The notes below the pieces were generated by a model, which saw nothing but the letters and a program-made list of their open reading frames with translations, did not search any database and was not told the DNA's origin. This document shows, piece by piece, positions 43,927 to 52,833 of a DNA stretch of 64,000 nt. Numbering within the stretch: the stretch's first letter is position 1; every line of letters starts with the position of its first letter. The translations under genes and the position numbers were made by a program. Source of the DNA: Cyclonatronum proteinivorum (lineage in GTDB: Bacteria > Bacteroidota > Rhodothermia > Balneolales > Cyclonatronaceae); assembly GCF_003353065.1 (NCBI RefSeq), contig NZ_CP027806.1, positions 1,629,353-1,693,352 of the forward strand, in the 5' to 3' direction.

Positions 43927-44487
43927 ATGAAACGCCAAATCTCTGTCAGAACGCTGATTAGCGATCTTGAACCCGAAGCCCTTCGGGAAGTCATCATAGC
44001 GCTGAGTAATTATTCAAAGAAAAATGAACAGTTCATCAAATTATTTGTGCAGCGCTCCGATGAAGCTTATTCTAAAACGGTTGTTGATGAGGCTAAGAAT
44101 AAAATCCGGTTGCATTTTTACGGAAAATCCGAATTTGATCTTAAGCTTGATCTTAAAAGTGCACGAAAGGAAGTCAGCGATTACAGCAAGATGCTCAAAA
44201 AATACCCAAGGTACATTGCAGATCTGAAGCTTTACTATGTGGAAGTTGGGAATGAAGTCACCAAAGAGTTTGGGGACATTGATGAACGTTTTTATGATTC
44301 CGTTGAGTCCATGTTCATTGCATTTTGTAAATATATTCGGGAACATCCGCAGCTTTATGCGGTATTTAGGGACCGGTTAAAGAAGCTATACATAGAATCT
44401 CAGAACATAGGGTGGGGATATTCAGACTTTATGTCTGACACTATTCGTGAGCTTCAGAGACTTTTCGAAATCGACGGTGATATGTAG
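43927..44487 (+). CDS. DUF6155-like protein
   Basis: From ATG 43927 this is a 186-residue all-helical protein (MKRQISVRTLISDLEPEALREVIIALSNYSKKNEQFIKLFV). It has the DUF6155 pattern: an N-terminal helix with LEPEAL.E.II.L, a long middle with HFYGKSEFDLKLDLKSARKEVSDYSKMLK and a YYVEVGNEVTKEFGDIDERFYDSVESMF segment, and a C-terminal helical ending. No catalytic motif is apparent. Its function is not known in the family. It is 80 bp downstream of the zinc-ribbon gene and 278 bp upstream of the antitoxin, inside the repeat-rich accessory region. Confidence 0.75.
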   Translation: MKRQISVRTLISDLEPEALREVIIALSNYSKKNEQFIKLFVQRSDEAYSKTVVDEAKNKIRLHFYGKSEFDLKLDLKSARKEVSDYSKMLKKYPRYIADLKLYYVEVGNEVTKEFGDIDERFYDSVESMFIAFCKYIREHPQLYAVFRDRLKKLYIESQNIGWGYSDFMSDTIRELQRLFEIDGDM

Positions 44488-44765
44488 CCCAAACCCATCA
44501 TGAGGGACAATTGTAAATGCGGCCCTGATGACAATTGGATATACTTTTCGCATGTTTTATGTTTAAACCATAGCGGCTAATTATGATTTAGTTTTGCTTC
44601 TTTGGCAAGGTCAGCTATATTCCTTCAATCTTAGCCTCTTGCAGGTAAGCTAAACCTAACCCTTGCACTCCTGAAACTTTTCTTATTGCTCCCTCAACAA
44701 TCGGGTTCAACAATCTTGTGAGGCGCAGTGAATACTATTAACACTCTTGAAAATAAGTAGTTAGC

Positions 44766-45041
44766 ATGATGACCGTATCTGAACTGAAACTCAAAATTTT
44801 CCGGCAGGTTGACGCGCTGGATAAGAATCAATTGGAAAAGCTGCATGACATGCTTCAGGCTTATGAACGTGAGCATGCGCATGTGCATGCGCAGAATGAT
44901 GTTGATACGGAGCATTGGGAAGCGCTGACCGATGCACAAAGGAAAGGCATCTTAGATGCGATAGCAGAAATAGAGGCGGGAGCTGGGATTCCCGGCGAAA
45001 AAGTTATGGCAAATATTCGAGAGAAATACCTGAATGTCTAA
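44766..45041 (+). CDS. ParD/RelB-like antitoxin of a ParDE-type pair
   Basis: This 91-residue protein opens with helices (MMTVSELKLKIFRQVDALDKNQLEKLHDMLQAY), then a charged linker rich in His/Asp. The C-terminal part EHWEALTDAQRKGILDAIAEIEAGAGIPGEKVMANIREKY is the toxin-wrapping segment typical of short antitoxins in Bacteroidota, with the W..L...Q...I..A..EI..G pattern. Its stop overlaps the toxin start (45034-45041), as in a tightly coupled operon. The antitoxin should neutralise the ParE-family toxin and repress the operon. The start may be the second ATG (44769). Confidence 0.8.
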   Translation: MMTVSELKLKIFRQVDALDKNQLEKLHDMLQAYEREHAHVHAQNDVDTEHWEALTDAQRKGILDAIAEIEAGAGIPGEKVMANIREKYLNV

Positions 45042-45329
45042 ACCAGTCATTTGGTCACCCTCAGCGGAGCTGGACTTTTCAGCCATCCTCGATTACCTTA
45101 TGGAAAACTGGGACTTCAAGGTCGTAGAGCACTTTATTGAAATCACATCCTCGGCTTTATCACAGATAACCAATAGCCCCGGCCAATACCCGCTCATACA
45201 TAAGGAAAAAAAGTAAGAAAGTGTGTGTTGACCAAACACAATACCTTGTACTATCGCGAAGACAAGAATTCGATTGATCTCCTTAGAATTTACGATAACA
45301 GGCAAGATCCTGATAAGCTAAAATTTTAA
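45034..45329 (+). pseudogene. ParE/RelE-like toxin, frame broken at a slippery heptamer
   Basis: The 0 frame codes 60 residues (MSKPVIWSPSAELDFSAILDYLMENWDFK...) and stops at 45214-45216. The missing half continues in the -1 frame from 45213 and ends at 45329: VRKCVLTKHNTLYYREDKN then SIDLLRIYDNRQDPDKLKF, the expected end of the RelE/ParE fold (LYYR...I.LLRI.D.RQDP). The join is exactly A_AAA_AAG (45207-45213), and a 6-bp stem TGTGTT/AACACA follows at 45224-45240. A -1 slip there would give one 98-residue toxin. A plain one-base frameshift in an A7 tract explains it equally well, hence the pseudogene label. The catalytic role of ParE/RelE is gyrase or ribosome poisoning. Confidence 0.75.
45207..45240 (+). 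promoter_or_regulatory. Possible -1 frameshift site (A_AAA_AAG plus stem)
   Basis: The heptamer A AAA AAG sits at 45207-45213 in the phase required for a -1 slip (codons gaA AAA AAG). It is followed after 10 nt by a small hairpin TGTGTT-GACCA-AACACA. The 0-frame stop is immediately after the heptamer. The stem is short, so efficiency may be low. Confidence 0.45.
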
Positions 45330-45433
45330 CGGTCAAACTTTAGTTCGCTTTTTTTGAACAGGAATTATAGGACTGTGGGATAACTTGGTGGGGTTTAAAT
45401 AAAGCTTATCAAGCTGTTATTATTTGGGGTATA

Positions 45434-45600
45434 AAATTCCCCTCTCGAGAGGGGTGGCCCCGGGAAAGACTTCCTCAGCGGCAAGAAGCTACAAAAAGGG
45501 CCCCCGAAGTGGCAAACGCCCCGAAGCCGGCGGGACGGGGTGTGACGGGCACGGAGGTTATAGTGCCACGAAAGACAGATTGCTCGCGATGTCATTCGTG
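45434..45600 (+). repeat. Dispersed repeat module, CTCGAGAGGGG type
   Basis: AAATTCCCCTCTCGAGAGG followed by GGGGTGTGACGGGCACGGAGG, as in 34321-34440; the inverted copy is at 54340-54475. Confidence 0.75.
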
Positions 45601-45640
45601 CTGTTTGGGCGCAGACCGGAGTTTTCGCCCCGTAGTTTTT

Positions 45641-45679
45641 TGAACAGGATTTTAGGATTACAGGATGGACAGGATGATG
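45641..45679 (+). repeat. Dispersed repeat, AACAGGAT type
   Basis: GAACAGGATTTTAGGATTAC followed by AGGATGGACAGGATGATG, nearly the same as 34534-34570 and the four inverted copies at 53.6-54.6 kb. Confidence 0.8.
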
Positions 45680-45815
45680 TGAAAACAGCCACCAAAAACA
45701 ACCCAAGCCCGGCGGGTCATCCCGAACAGTTATCGTTTGGCAGGAGGTAAATCGAAGCCGCTGATAGTTGTTAAGTCGCGGTGTTGATGAAGAATTCATG
45801 TGAGGGATCTCCTTC
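45680..45815 (-). repeat. Dispersed repeat module (CATCCCGAACAGTTATCG type)
   Basis: GTCATCCCGAACAGTTATCG with GGCAGGAGGTAAATCGAAGC and GTGAGGGATCTCC. It closely matches 43090-43260. Confidence 0.8.
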
Positions 45816-46002
45816 CGTTTGGATAGAACACGGAATCATTTCGGTCATAGCAGCCCTTATTACGAGATCCTTCGACTCCACCTCCGCTGCGCTCCGGCTC
45901 CGCTCAGGATGACAGGGGCATTTACTAAAACCCCGGCGCGGTGTGTCGCGCCGTTTGACGCGTGGGGGGTGTCATCCTGGGCGAAGCGCAGCGGAGTCGA
46001 AT

Positions 46003-46471
46003 GATCTGGTGGTGAAGGGCACGGTAGCGTTGATCTATATCGGGGCCCAACAACCGCAGGACTTCTCTCACGTGATGCTTCGATGGGGTGCTGGTGCAGG
46101 CCGTATTGTTGCGGCTTTGAGTGCTGCGTTGCCATGTTCTGTTGTTCGATATAACCCGTTTTTTGTTTCTGATTTCGAACCAGCTCCGGTGGGAGCGACA
46201 GCTTAGTAGCATGGTAGCACCTGCCTCTCCACCACCCCGGCCCGGCATGCCGGGCCGTTTGACGCGAGGCGGCACCTTTCATCCTATGCGGAGCGTAGCG
46301 GAGTCGAAGGATCTCTTGGTGGAGGGCACGGTAGCGTTGATCCATATCGGGGCCGAACAGCCGCTGGCGATCTCTCACATGATGCTTCGATGTGATGCCG
46401 GTGCAGGTTGTATTGCGTGGGCTTTGATTGCAGTGTTGCCATGGCCTGCTGTTCGAGATGAACCGTTTTTT
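46003..46471 (+). repeat. Direct repeats of a ~160-bp unit (46003-46164, 46308-46471)
   Basis: Both copies run from GGGCACGGTAGCGTTGAT.. through TATCGGGGCC.AACA.CCGC.GG, TCTCACRTGATGCTTCGATG and GCCATG.YCTGYTGTTCGAGAT-like blocks, about 306 bp apart. A diverged third copy is at 43290-43480. Between the copies lies the TCGAAGGATCT module. Confidence 0.75.
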
Positions 46472-46940
46472 TGATTTTTTGGATGATTGATCCGCAAATG
46501 ATGAAATGCGGATTAATCTGATAGGGCGGGGTATGAGCAGAGTTTCATCAGTCTTGAAATCAATGGGATACGTCTGAATCTAAAATCGTTTTCGAAGTCT
46601 GAAGATATATCAACAGCTTCCACAGATAAGCGTAAAAAGTACTTAGCTTATCACAGCGCCAATTTTTTAAAGCAGGAAACTAATAACCCATTTCGTGCGG
46701 TCGGGTAAGCTTTTGTTGCTTATTTTTATATGGCCGCTCTGCCGAATAATCGTCAATCTGCTATTTTATCGCACAACTTGACGCTTGCATTCAAAAATCC
46801 TATCCCATCACTTTAAGCTTACCAAAACGGTATTTTGAATACGCAGCCAATTTTAGCATCGTATTCAAAATTATCATGAAAAAGGTAATGCCAATGTACC
46901 TGTTTTAGAGAAGCTACAGGTAAATAAATCAATCAAAAAA

Positions 46941-47930
46941 ATGTCTAAAATTCATTACTTCCAGCGGTACTCTACGCTTGAAAACACCGTAACGAACAAC
47001 ACCCTTCAGCTGCTTGCCCGTATTTATAGCTATTCCCCGGTGCTGGCTTCAAAGCTTTTGTCCGATATTACCGATGAATCTGTTGATATCGGCTTAGAAA
47101 TTACGCAGCAAAGGCAGGCGAATAAGTCTGTGCCGGATGGCACCATTATGCAGCGCAGCTTTAAAATTATCCTTGAATCGAAGGTGACTGCTCCTGCCGA
47201 TGTACATCAGCTGCTCCGGCATGCCGAGGGCTTTGGCAATGAAGAACAAAAAATACTGCTGCTGCTCACCGTGCAGGAACTTGGCAAAAGCACCATGGAT
47301 GAAATCGCTAACAGTATCAAAAATAAGGCCAAGGATGTGATCTTCAGGAATGTTACCTACGAGAAGATCTGCAATGCTGTACAAGACCTGTTTCAGCCGC
47401 ACGAGAATGAAATGAATGATTTGGTTGATGACTACGTGGAATACTGCAACGATACCGGCCTTTTCGATCAGTCATCTTATCTGATGCGGATTGTGCCCTG
47501 TGGCAACAGTCTTGATCTGAATAAAAAGTATGGGATTTACTTCCAGCCGGCTGACCGTGGATACACCAAGCACTCCTATATCGGGATTTACGCGCAGAAG
47601 ACAGTACAGTGTCTTTGGGAAATTGATGCTGTTTTTGATATTACGTATGACGGCACAACGATTGAAAAGACGCATGTGCAGGGAACAGTAACCGATGCTT
47701 ATGACGATAAAATCATTGAAGTGATTGCAGAGGCCAAAAAAATGTGCGGCTATGATGTGCAGCGCGGGTATCGCTTTTTCTGTGGAAAGGAAGCTGTCCC
47801 CACAAATTACGTGAAGGTATCCTCAGGGGGCATTCAGGGCGCACGTTTAACAAACCTCAAAAATATTGTGGGTGCCTTTGATACTGCTAACGAGCTTGCC
47901 CGAAAGCTTAGCGAAAAGACATGGGAATAG
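46941..47930 (+). CDS. PD-(D/E)XK nuclease-like protein
   Basis: This 329-residue protein starts with a helical region (MSKIHYFQRYSTLENTVTNNTLQLLARIYSYSP) and contains a restriction-endonuclease-like core. Asp66 lies in SVPDGTI and Glu79-Ser-Lys81 in FKIILESK, at the PD-(D/E)XK spacing (D-x12-ExK). Further strands follow (KILLLLTVQEL; FRNVTYEKICNAVQDLF). The C-terminal half (VPCGNSLDLNKKYGIYFQPADRGYTKHSYIGIYAQKTVQCLW) is an additional alpha-beta domain of unknown role. It is probably a DNA-cleaving enzyme; related proteins are often found in defence islands. It lies upstream of the IS-truncated gene at 48466, on the same strand, with a 535-bp gap. Confidence 0.8.
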   Translation: MSKIHYFQRYSTLENTVTNNTLQLLARIYSYSPVLASKLLSDITDESVDIGLEITQQRQANKSVPDGTIMQRSFKIILESKVTAPADVHQLLRHAEGFGNEEQKILLLLTVQELGKSTMDEIANSIKNKAKDVIFRNVTYEKICNAVQDLFQPHENEMNDLVDDYVEYCNDTGLFDQSSYLMRIVPCGNSLDLNKKYGIYFQPADRGYTKHSYIGIYAQKTVQCLWEIDAVFDITYDGTTIEKTHVQGTVTDAYDDKIIEVIAEAKKMCGYDVQRGYRFFCGKEAVPTNYVKVSSGGIQGARLTNLKNIVGAFDTANELARKLSEKTWE

Positions 47931-48465
47931 TATCTTGCATTGGGTAAAGCTCTTCTTGCCTGCACATAAACTGCTTAAGGATAACGATTTGTATGCTACA
48001 ATCCACGAGCTGTTCAACATGATATTCTAACACAGCGCTAAAACACAACAATGAAACCCATCCGTCACTTTGCTTAAGTTATAGATGATACATGGCCTTA
48101 GATAAGCAGAACGCTTCGCCTCATACAATTTGGACCATGAGGGTGAATCTTTGAAATGTGATTAAGTTAATTGCCGAAGAATAGGCCTACCTATGGGTAT
48201 GACTGACTGAACTACTCTATTTAAAGACACCTAAAGGCTACAGTAAACTCGTGAATATCTAACTACCCAACACTCTAATGTCTTGCCGCTATTTGTGTAA
48301 AAAATATTCTGTTAATGCTGTATTGAAATAAATGTTGGCAGATTTTGAAGTAATTAGGTTTGATTAAGAAATTGTTAATATATTAAAGTATAAAACCTTT
48401 TATTTCTAAATTATTTCAGCTTAGGAAGCAAAATTGTATTGTATGTGCAAGTAATCATTTAACCT
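47931..48465. other. AT-rich spacer
   Basis: About 535 bp with no convincing gene, tRNA or repeat. AT content rises towards the next start codon, consistent with a promoter region. Confidence 0.5.
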
Positions 48466-49566
48466 ATGGATAAACTAATAAGCTGGCATCAGGAATTTTA
48501 TCAGCAAAGAGATTTTAAACCTGACGAATGTGTTCCTCTATACAAGCTTAGGCCAACCAAGAAAGAATTTGAAGCTTTAACATCTGTTCTGAGGGCGTTT
48601 GTTGCAGAAAGAACGCCCTTTATGTCTGTCAATACAATCATCGATACCTGTCCGCTATTCAATAAACTGTTTGTTTTATATGCTGCTGAATGGTGGAAGA
48701 GAAAATATTCCGGAGGTCACTGGACCTGGAAGCATATTATTGATGATTTGGGTATTGAAGAAGATGAAATTACACCCCAAAAGCGCAGCGTGTGTGTAAG
48801 CAGGGGGTTGAGCAGATGGAACCTAAAAATAGCAGACACTTCCGGAAAGAGGTTTTTGGGCGCAATTGCAATACAGGGTGGCTTACCCATTCATTTTTTG
48901 ACCTCACAGGAAGGAAATATCTACCGGGTGCTGGAAAGGCTGGTTAAACATGCAGAGGGTGCGGAGGTTTCGTCGTCAAGACTTGAAACTTGGGCGGAAG
49001 AGCTTCAATATTTTCTGCCACATACTTATCGAAAAAAGGAAATTTATGCATTGCTTGCACAGGTCGTTGAGGTACTTTTCAACATTAAGCGAAAAGCTTC
49101 CGATCAAACCACTAAGGCAATTTTAGCTGAATGGCGGTCGAATCACAGCAAGTGGTTGACCGAGCTGCCGATAACGGCGCCGTACGAAGAAATTGACAGA
49201 CTTATTTCAAAGCTGTTGGGTGTAGTTGCGGCTACGAACGAAAAGCGTACGATATCTGACGATTTTCTAACCATCCACAGAAATCTCATTATCAATGATA
49301 AGGGTAGGCTGACATGCAAGGGGATCATTGAGATTGCAGGCACTATTTCGGCAGAGCAATTGCTAAACAAGTTTAATTACAAAGTGCCGGAAAACAACCC
49401 TTTTGTGTTAAATGTGCAGCTAAGCATAGGTAGCTATGATGAGCACCTGACGTTGCATTCCGTTATTGGCAACAGTAAATACAGCTCATCCGTAAAATCA
49501 ATACAGATCAGAGAGGAAGCTTTTTTCGATCAGATTATTTTCTCAACTTTCGCACTTCAAATTTAG
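48466..49566 (+). pseudogene. IS-truncated large protein, STY4851/ECs_5259-like N-terminus
   Basis: The remaining 366 residues include LYAAEWWKRKYSGGHWTWKHIIDDLG, then KRSVCVSRGLSRWNLKIADTSGKRFLGAIAIQGGLPIHFL. These blocks resemble the N-terminal part of the STY4851/ECs_5259 (YjiT-type) family of proteins, which are usually more than 1000 residues and often lie in defence loci. The reading frame ends inside the left terminal repeat of the IS4-family element (IS at 49542), so the last few residues are IS-encoded. No continuation is found beyond the IS. The assignment is by memory of motif patterns and is tentative. Confidence 0.6.
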
Positions 49567-51058
49567 CTTAAAAATCGGTTCAAATTGGGCCATAATCTCG
49601 GATTTGAAGTTTTCAAACATCTGAAGAAACTCAACCAGTACATTGCTTACAAGCTGGGCCTGTTTAGATTCGGCGAACTCTTTAAATTTCACTCGCAGTA
49701 TTTCGATACAGGCTTCTATGGTTGCTGCCTGCAGCTGCTGAACACAGGCATAAAACATCCCTGGTAACGTCCTGTCATCGATGCAGCCGCGATGATAATA
49801 GGCCAGCATAAGATATCTGATGATAACAACGCTGCAGCAACCGATCAGACCGCTATAGTCGCGCATCTGCATGCAGTACAGTCCCAAGTGCTGTTTAATG
49901 GCTTTAAAGCACACCTCGATGTCCCATCTGCGGGCGTAAATGCAGCAGATTTCATCGGCGCTTAGCTGCGTATCAGTGGAAATAAAGACAATCTTCTTGT
50001 CGGGGTCATGTCTGTTGGTAACCACTACCACACGGACTTTCAGATTCGTATTTAGCAACTCAACGACTGCACTGCCGATAATGTCAGGATTTTTGAAGGT
50101 CTGTCCGCCTTTCTTGAATATTAAAGGCAGGCTTTCAACACTGTATATTTTTTGCTGGTGCTTGAATTTCAATGCCGCTGTGTTCTTGCCCCGGCAGATT
50201 ACAGGTGTATGTTTGGCCACTTCCTTGATCACTTGGGGAAATGCGAACCAACTGTCAAAAAGCACATAATCCATCTTAAACTTATGATTATATGCGCTTT
50301 GGGCCATGGTGATGGTCAGATCGGTGGCCTTTTGCGTGGCCGCGATCACGCGTTTGCCGCCATTGGTGCGCTTGTCAACTTTAGGATCCGGACCGATACG
50401 TTTGTCGGCGTCCTCATTGGTAAGCAGTTCGAAACCCAAGGGCAGGCAGCTATGTCCGTCGCTCCAGACCGCGGTGAGCATCCTAAAGCCGCGGAAATAC
50501 CTGCCATGGCTGTGATCATGTTGACGACCCAGATATTCAACACATTTACTGCGATCGCGCTTGTAGCCGGTATCGTCGAAAATAAGATAGCGGGGCTGAT
50601 CATCATCAGTGAGGGTATCAAAATGACGGGTCATCTTCAGGGCAATAGATAACAATAGCATGCGCCAGTCATAGCTGGTGTTGCTTAACAAGCGGTAGAA
50701 CGCATCACGACCGGCCACGGGCAGGGAGTCACCACTGAAAGTATAAACCTTTAGGTGGGTCATGGGTAGTACGACCAAAAGGTGGAGCAACTGAGCAATC
50801 CCCATGCCGGCACGCTTGTAGAACCCTGCTTGCTTGAGTTGTTTGCTGTCACAAAACTTTTTGAACCACGCAAGAACCCAAGGGGTGTTTATTACCGAAG
50901 AAAGTGTTAACTTATCAAGCATAGGACAGGTCTTTTAGATTGATTTTAATTGGTTTAGCGAAAAACACAATATAAGAAAAATCGAAGGCTTGTCCTATTT
51001 TTATGTGTATAATTAATAGCTACTTAGGCGCCGTTTTTGTCGAAGTGCGAAAGTTGAG
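49542..51058 (-). mobile_element. IS4-family insertion sequence (1517 bp)
   Basis: A perfect 17-bp terminal inverted repeat CTCAACTTTCGCACTTC / GAAGTGCGAAAGTTGAG defines the ends. One intact transposase gene on the minus strand fills it. The insertion truncates the gene at 48466. A clear target-site duplication was not seen, so a deletion may have accompanied insertion. Confidence 0.9.
49543..50922 (-). CDS. IS4-family DDE transposase
   Basis: This 459-residue transposase is uninterrupted. The DDE triad is at Asp116 (YLIFDDTGYKRD), Asp223 (YVLFDSWFAF) and Glu336 in YARRWDIEVCFKAIKQHLGL, the Y-(2)-R-(3)-E-(6)-K signature of IS4 transposases. The N-terminal part (~1-100) carries the DNA-binding helices. 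The C-terminal tail extends into the terminal repeat. It may be active; the sequence shows no stop or frameshift. Confidence 0.95.
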   Translation of the reverse strand: MLDKLTLSSVINTPWVLAWFKKFCDSKQLKQAGFYKRAGMGIAQLLHLLVVLPMTHLKVYTFSGDSLPVAGRDAFYRLLSNTSYDWRMLLLSIALKMTRHFDTLTDDDQPRYLIFDDTGYKRDRSKCVEYLGRQHDHSHGRYFRGFRMLTAVWSDGHSCLPLGFELLTNEDADKRIGPDPKVDKRTNGGKRVIAATQKATDLTITMAQSAYNHKFKMDYVLFDSWFAFPQVIKEVAKHTPVICRGKNTAALKFKHQQKIYSVESLPLIFKKGGQTFKNPDIIGSAVVELLNTNLKVRVVVVTNRHDPDKKIVFISTDTQLSADEICCIYARRWDIEVCFKAIKQHLGLYCMQMRDYSGLIGCCSVVIIRYLMLAYYHRGCIDDRTLPGMFYACVQQLQAATIEACIEILRVKFKEFAESKQAQLVSNVLVEFLQMFENFKSEIMAQFEPIFKLNLKCES

Positions 51059-51333
51059 TTATATAATACTGAGTGGCTGAATTGTACAAAGGTTAGCGGG
51101 GGCTTCTCGTACTTACGTTCGGCATTATCAGCGTATTCAAGGAGAATTCCATGATGTCGTTGAGCCCGCTTTCTTTGTTCGCTACGTGATTATGAATCAG
51201 GTCTTCGATCTCTAATTTGATGATTGCCATAGTGTTTCTGGCTTTGTGGTAATTACCAAAACTTTGCTTACCCATTTCACTAGTTAGGATACTGTCTCAC
51301 TTTATACATTGACATTCAAACCATCCCGGATAA
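51059..51333. other. Short stretch with an IS256-like remnant
   Basis: Between the IS4-family element and the small membrane protein gene the only coding-like trace is the minus-strand fragment at 51093-51230. Confidence 0.5.
51093..51230 (-). pseudogene. N-terminal fragment of an IS256-family (mutator) transposase
   Basis: 45 codons from ATG 51230: MAIIKLEIEDLIHNHVANKE followed by SGLNDIMEFSLNTLIM. The GLNDIMEF.LN..M pattern is what starts many IS256-family transposases in this phylum. The frame then loses similarity and stops, so only a relic remains. It indicates that this spot has been hit by more than one IS. Confidence 0.5.
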
Positions 51334-51585
51334 ATGGATTTAATTGCTGTTTTACTTGCCATAGCTGCGGTCTTTTTACTTTGGGAAACTGATCTAACCC
51401 TTCTGAGATGGCTAATTATTATTTCTGCTATACTCGCGTGGTATTTTCGCCGGGTCGTGAGTTCATTGCAAAGAAGAGATGGGCTAATTGATCCGGATGT
51501 CGCAAAGTTCTGGGCTAACCTTTGCGTAATCACTGTTTGGACCAGCATATTCCTGTCATTAATCGGAATCATGAAATCGCTTTAA
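51334..51585 (+). CDS. Small membrane protein
   Basis: This 83-residue protein has three hydrophobic segments (LIAVLLAIAAVFLLW; LLRWLIIISAILAWYF; FWANLCVITVWTSIFLSLIGI) separated by short basic loops (RRVVSSLQRRD). No family is recognised. It sits 36 bp upstream of the J-like gene on the same strand, so the two may be co-transcribed. Confidence 0.6.
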   Translation: MDLIAVLLAIAAVFLLWETDLTLLRWLIIISAILAWYFRRVVSSLQRRDGLIDPDVAKFWANLCVITVWTSIFLSLIGIMKSL

Positions 51586-51621
51586 TTTAATAGCTGAAAT
51601 TTAGTATCAGGTACAGTTGAT

Positions 51622-52638
51622 ATGAAAAGGTACTCACATGGAGAGCTTTTTGAAAGCTTCAGAATTCTTGAGCTCGAGCCTTTCGCGCCAATTGGGCAAG
51701 TTGAAGATGCCCGAAGGGAACTGTCTTTGGTTTGGCAATCGGACCGTTTTCAGGATAATGAAAGCCCGAAAGTTAAAGCCGAAAAGAAAAGGAAAGAGAT
51801 AGATACAGCTTACGAAATCATCCTAAGCTGCTACAATCATAACACTGAGAGGTACCTGAAAGAGCAGATAAAAGCTGAATCCAGAAAACGAACAGCTCAA
51901 TATAAATCGGTCTATGGTGCGGGGGCTGATAAAAAACCTGATGCAGCCTTACATTATTTCTCTTTTAAGAATATAGTTATTGCATTGTTTTTGGCATTTG
52001 GTATGGCTTTCCTCGTAATACCTTCGGATGAAGATCCGGAACTAAGCATTTCAGATGACATCGCTGAAGTTGAAATACCGATTGATGAAGCAGACCCGGA
52101 AGTTATTCAGCTAAGTGAGTTTATTGAAGCGTTTATGCTGGAACCGAACGGGCTTAGATCGTGGATTATGGGGGCAGGTGAAGATACGCCTCAAATTAAA
52201 TGGACATCCTATGGGGTTGTAAGCAGACCTGATTGCGGCAGTAAGGAATCATGCAGACGCGGAACAGTGCGCGTAGCACTGGGCGATACAGAGCTACAGA
52301 ATCTGAGAAACAGACTTGAACCTGTAGAGTGGAGTATTTTTATGAGTTCAGCCAATCTTTCAAAGTTCGGTCCGGAAATAGTTTCAATAAGGCCTCATTG
52401 TGATACGGTTAGCTGTGAATTTGAGTTTGCGGGGCTAATGAGGAGAAACGGCTTTACCCTTAATCAGCTTTGTAGATACAATGCTTACTATGGCAGCAGA
52501 ACGGGATATAGGGTCACAAAAAGCGGAAAAAAAGTTTATGTTCTGTACGAAGAGCACCTTGGCAGCGGTGGTAGGAGTAATAACTTAGAGCTACACCATA
52601 CTCCCCCTGCCAACAACAACGGGCTGTGTGCCTATTAA
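51622..52638 (+). CDS. Membrane protein with J-domain-like N-terminus
   Basis: This 338-residue protein opens with a region that resembles a degenerate J-domain (FESFRILELEPFAPIGQVEDARRELSLVWQSDRFQDNESPKVKAEKKRKEIDTAYEIIL). The canonical HPD is replaced by QSDRF, so stimulation of DnaK is doubtful. A transmembrane helix follows at ~116-132 (NIVIALFLAFGMAFLVIP), then an acidic linker. An extracytoplasmic or cytosolic domain (~155-320) contains cysteine pairs (RPDCGSKESCRR; RPHCDTVSCEFEF) and ends in a flexible Gly/Asn tail. The function is unknown. It lies downstream of the small membrane protein gene. Confidence 0.7.
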   Translation: MKRYSHGELFESFRILELEPFAPIGQVEDARRELSLVWQSDRFQDNESPKVKAEKKRKEIDTAYEIILSCYNHNTERYLKEQIKAESRKRTAQYKSVYGAGADKKPDAALHYFSFKNIVIALFLAFGMAFLVIPSDEDPELSISDDIAEVEIPIDEADPEVIQLSEFIEAFMLEPNGLRSWIMGAGEDTPQIKWTSYGVVSRPDCGSKESCRRGTVRVALGDTELQNLRNRLEPVEWSIFMSSANLSKFGPEIVSIRPHCDTVSCEFEFAGLMRRNGFTLNQLCRYNAYYGSRTGYRVTKSGKKVYVLYEEHLGSGGRSNNLELHHTPPANNNGLCAY

Positions 52639-52804
52639 ACCTTTTAATGGGCCTATAATTCTGCCAGGTGCTGCTATTGCTGTCTGACTGAACATACAGA
52701 GCCGTTTTTGTGATATGTGATACTCACACTAACATCAGAAGAAAAAAAACAAGAACTTCTGCCAGGTAATTAATCTTAACCAAGATTGGTATTGGGCCCG
52801 AATG

Positions 52805-52833
52805 TGTGACGATGTGACGATGTGACGATGTGA
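52805..52833. repeat. 8-bp tandem repeat TGTGACGA x3.6
   Basis: TGTGACGA repeats three times plus TGTGA. A short simple-sequence tract with no clear role. Confidence 0.8.

Larger units (their letters stand above)
45330..46940. other. 1.6-kb non-coding mosaic of dispersed repeats
   Basis: No gene is supported. In order it holds the CTCGAGAGGGG module (45434-45600), the AACAGGAT module (45641-45679), the CATCCCGAACAG module (45680-45815), CTCCGGCTCCGCTCAGGAT-type modules (45868-45912 inverted; 45974-46008; 46278-46325), a pair of ~160-bp direct repeats (46003-46164 and 46308-46471), and an AT-rich tail before the nuclease gene. Confidence 0.7.
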
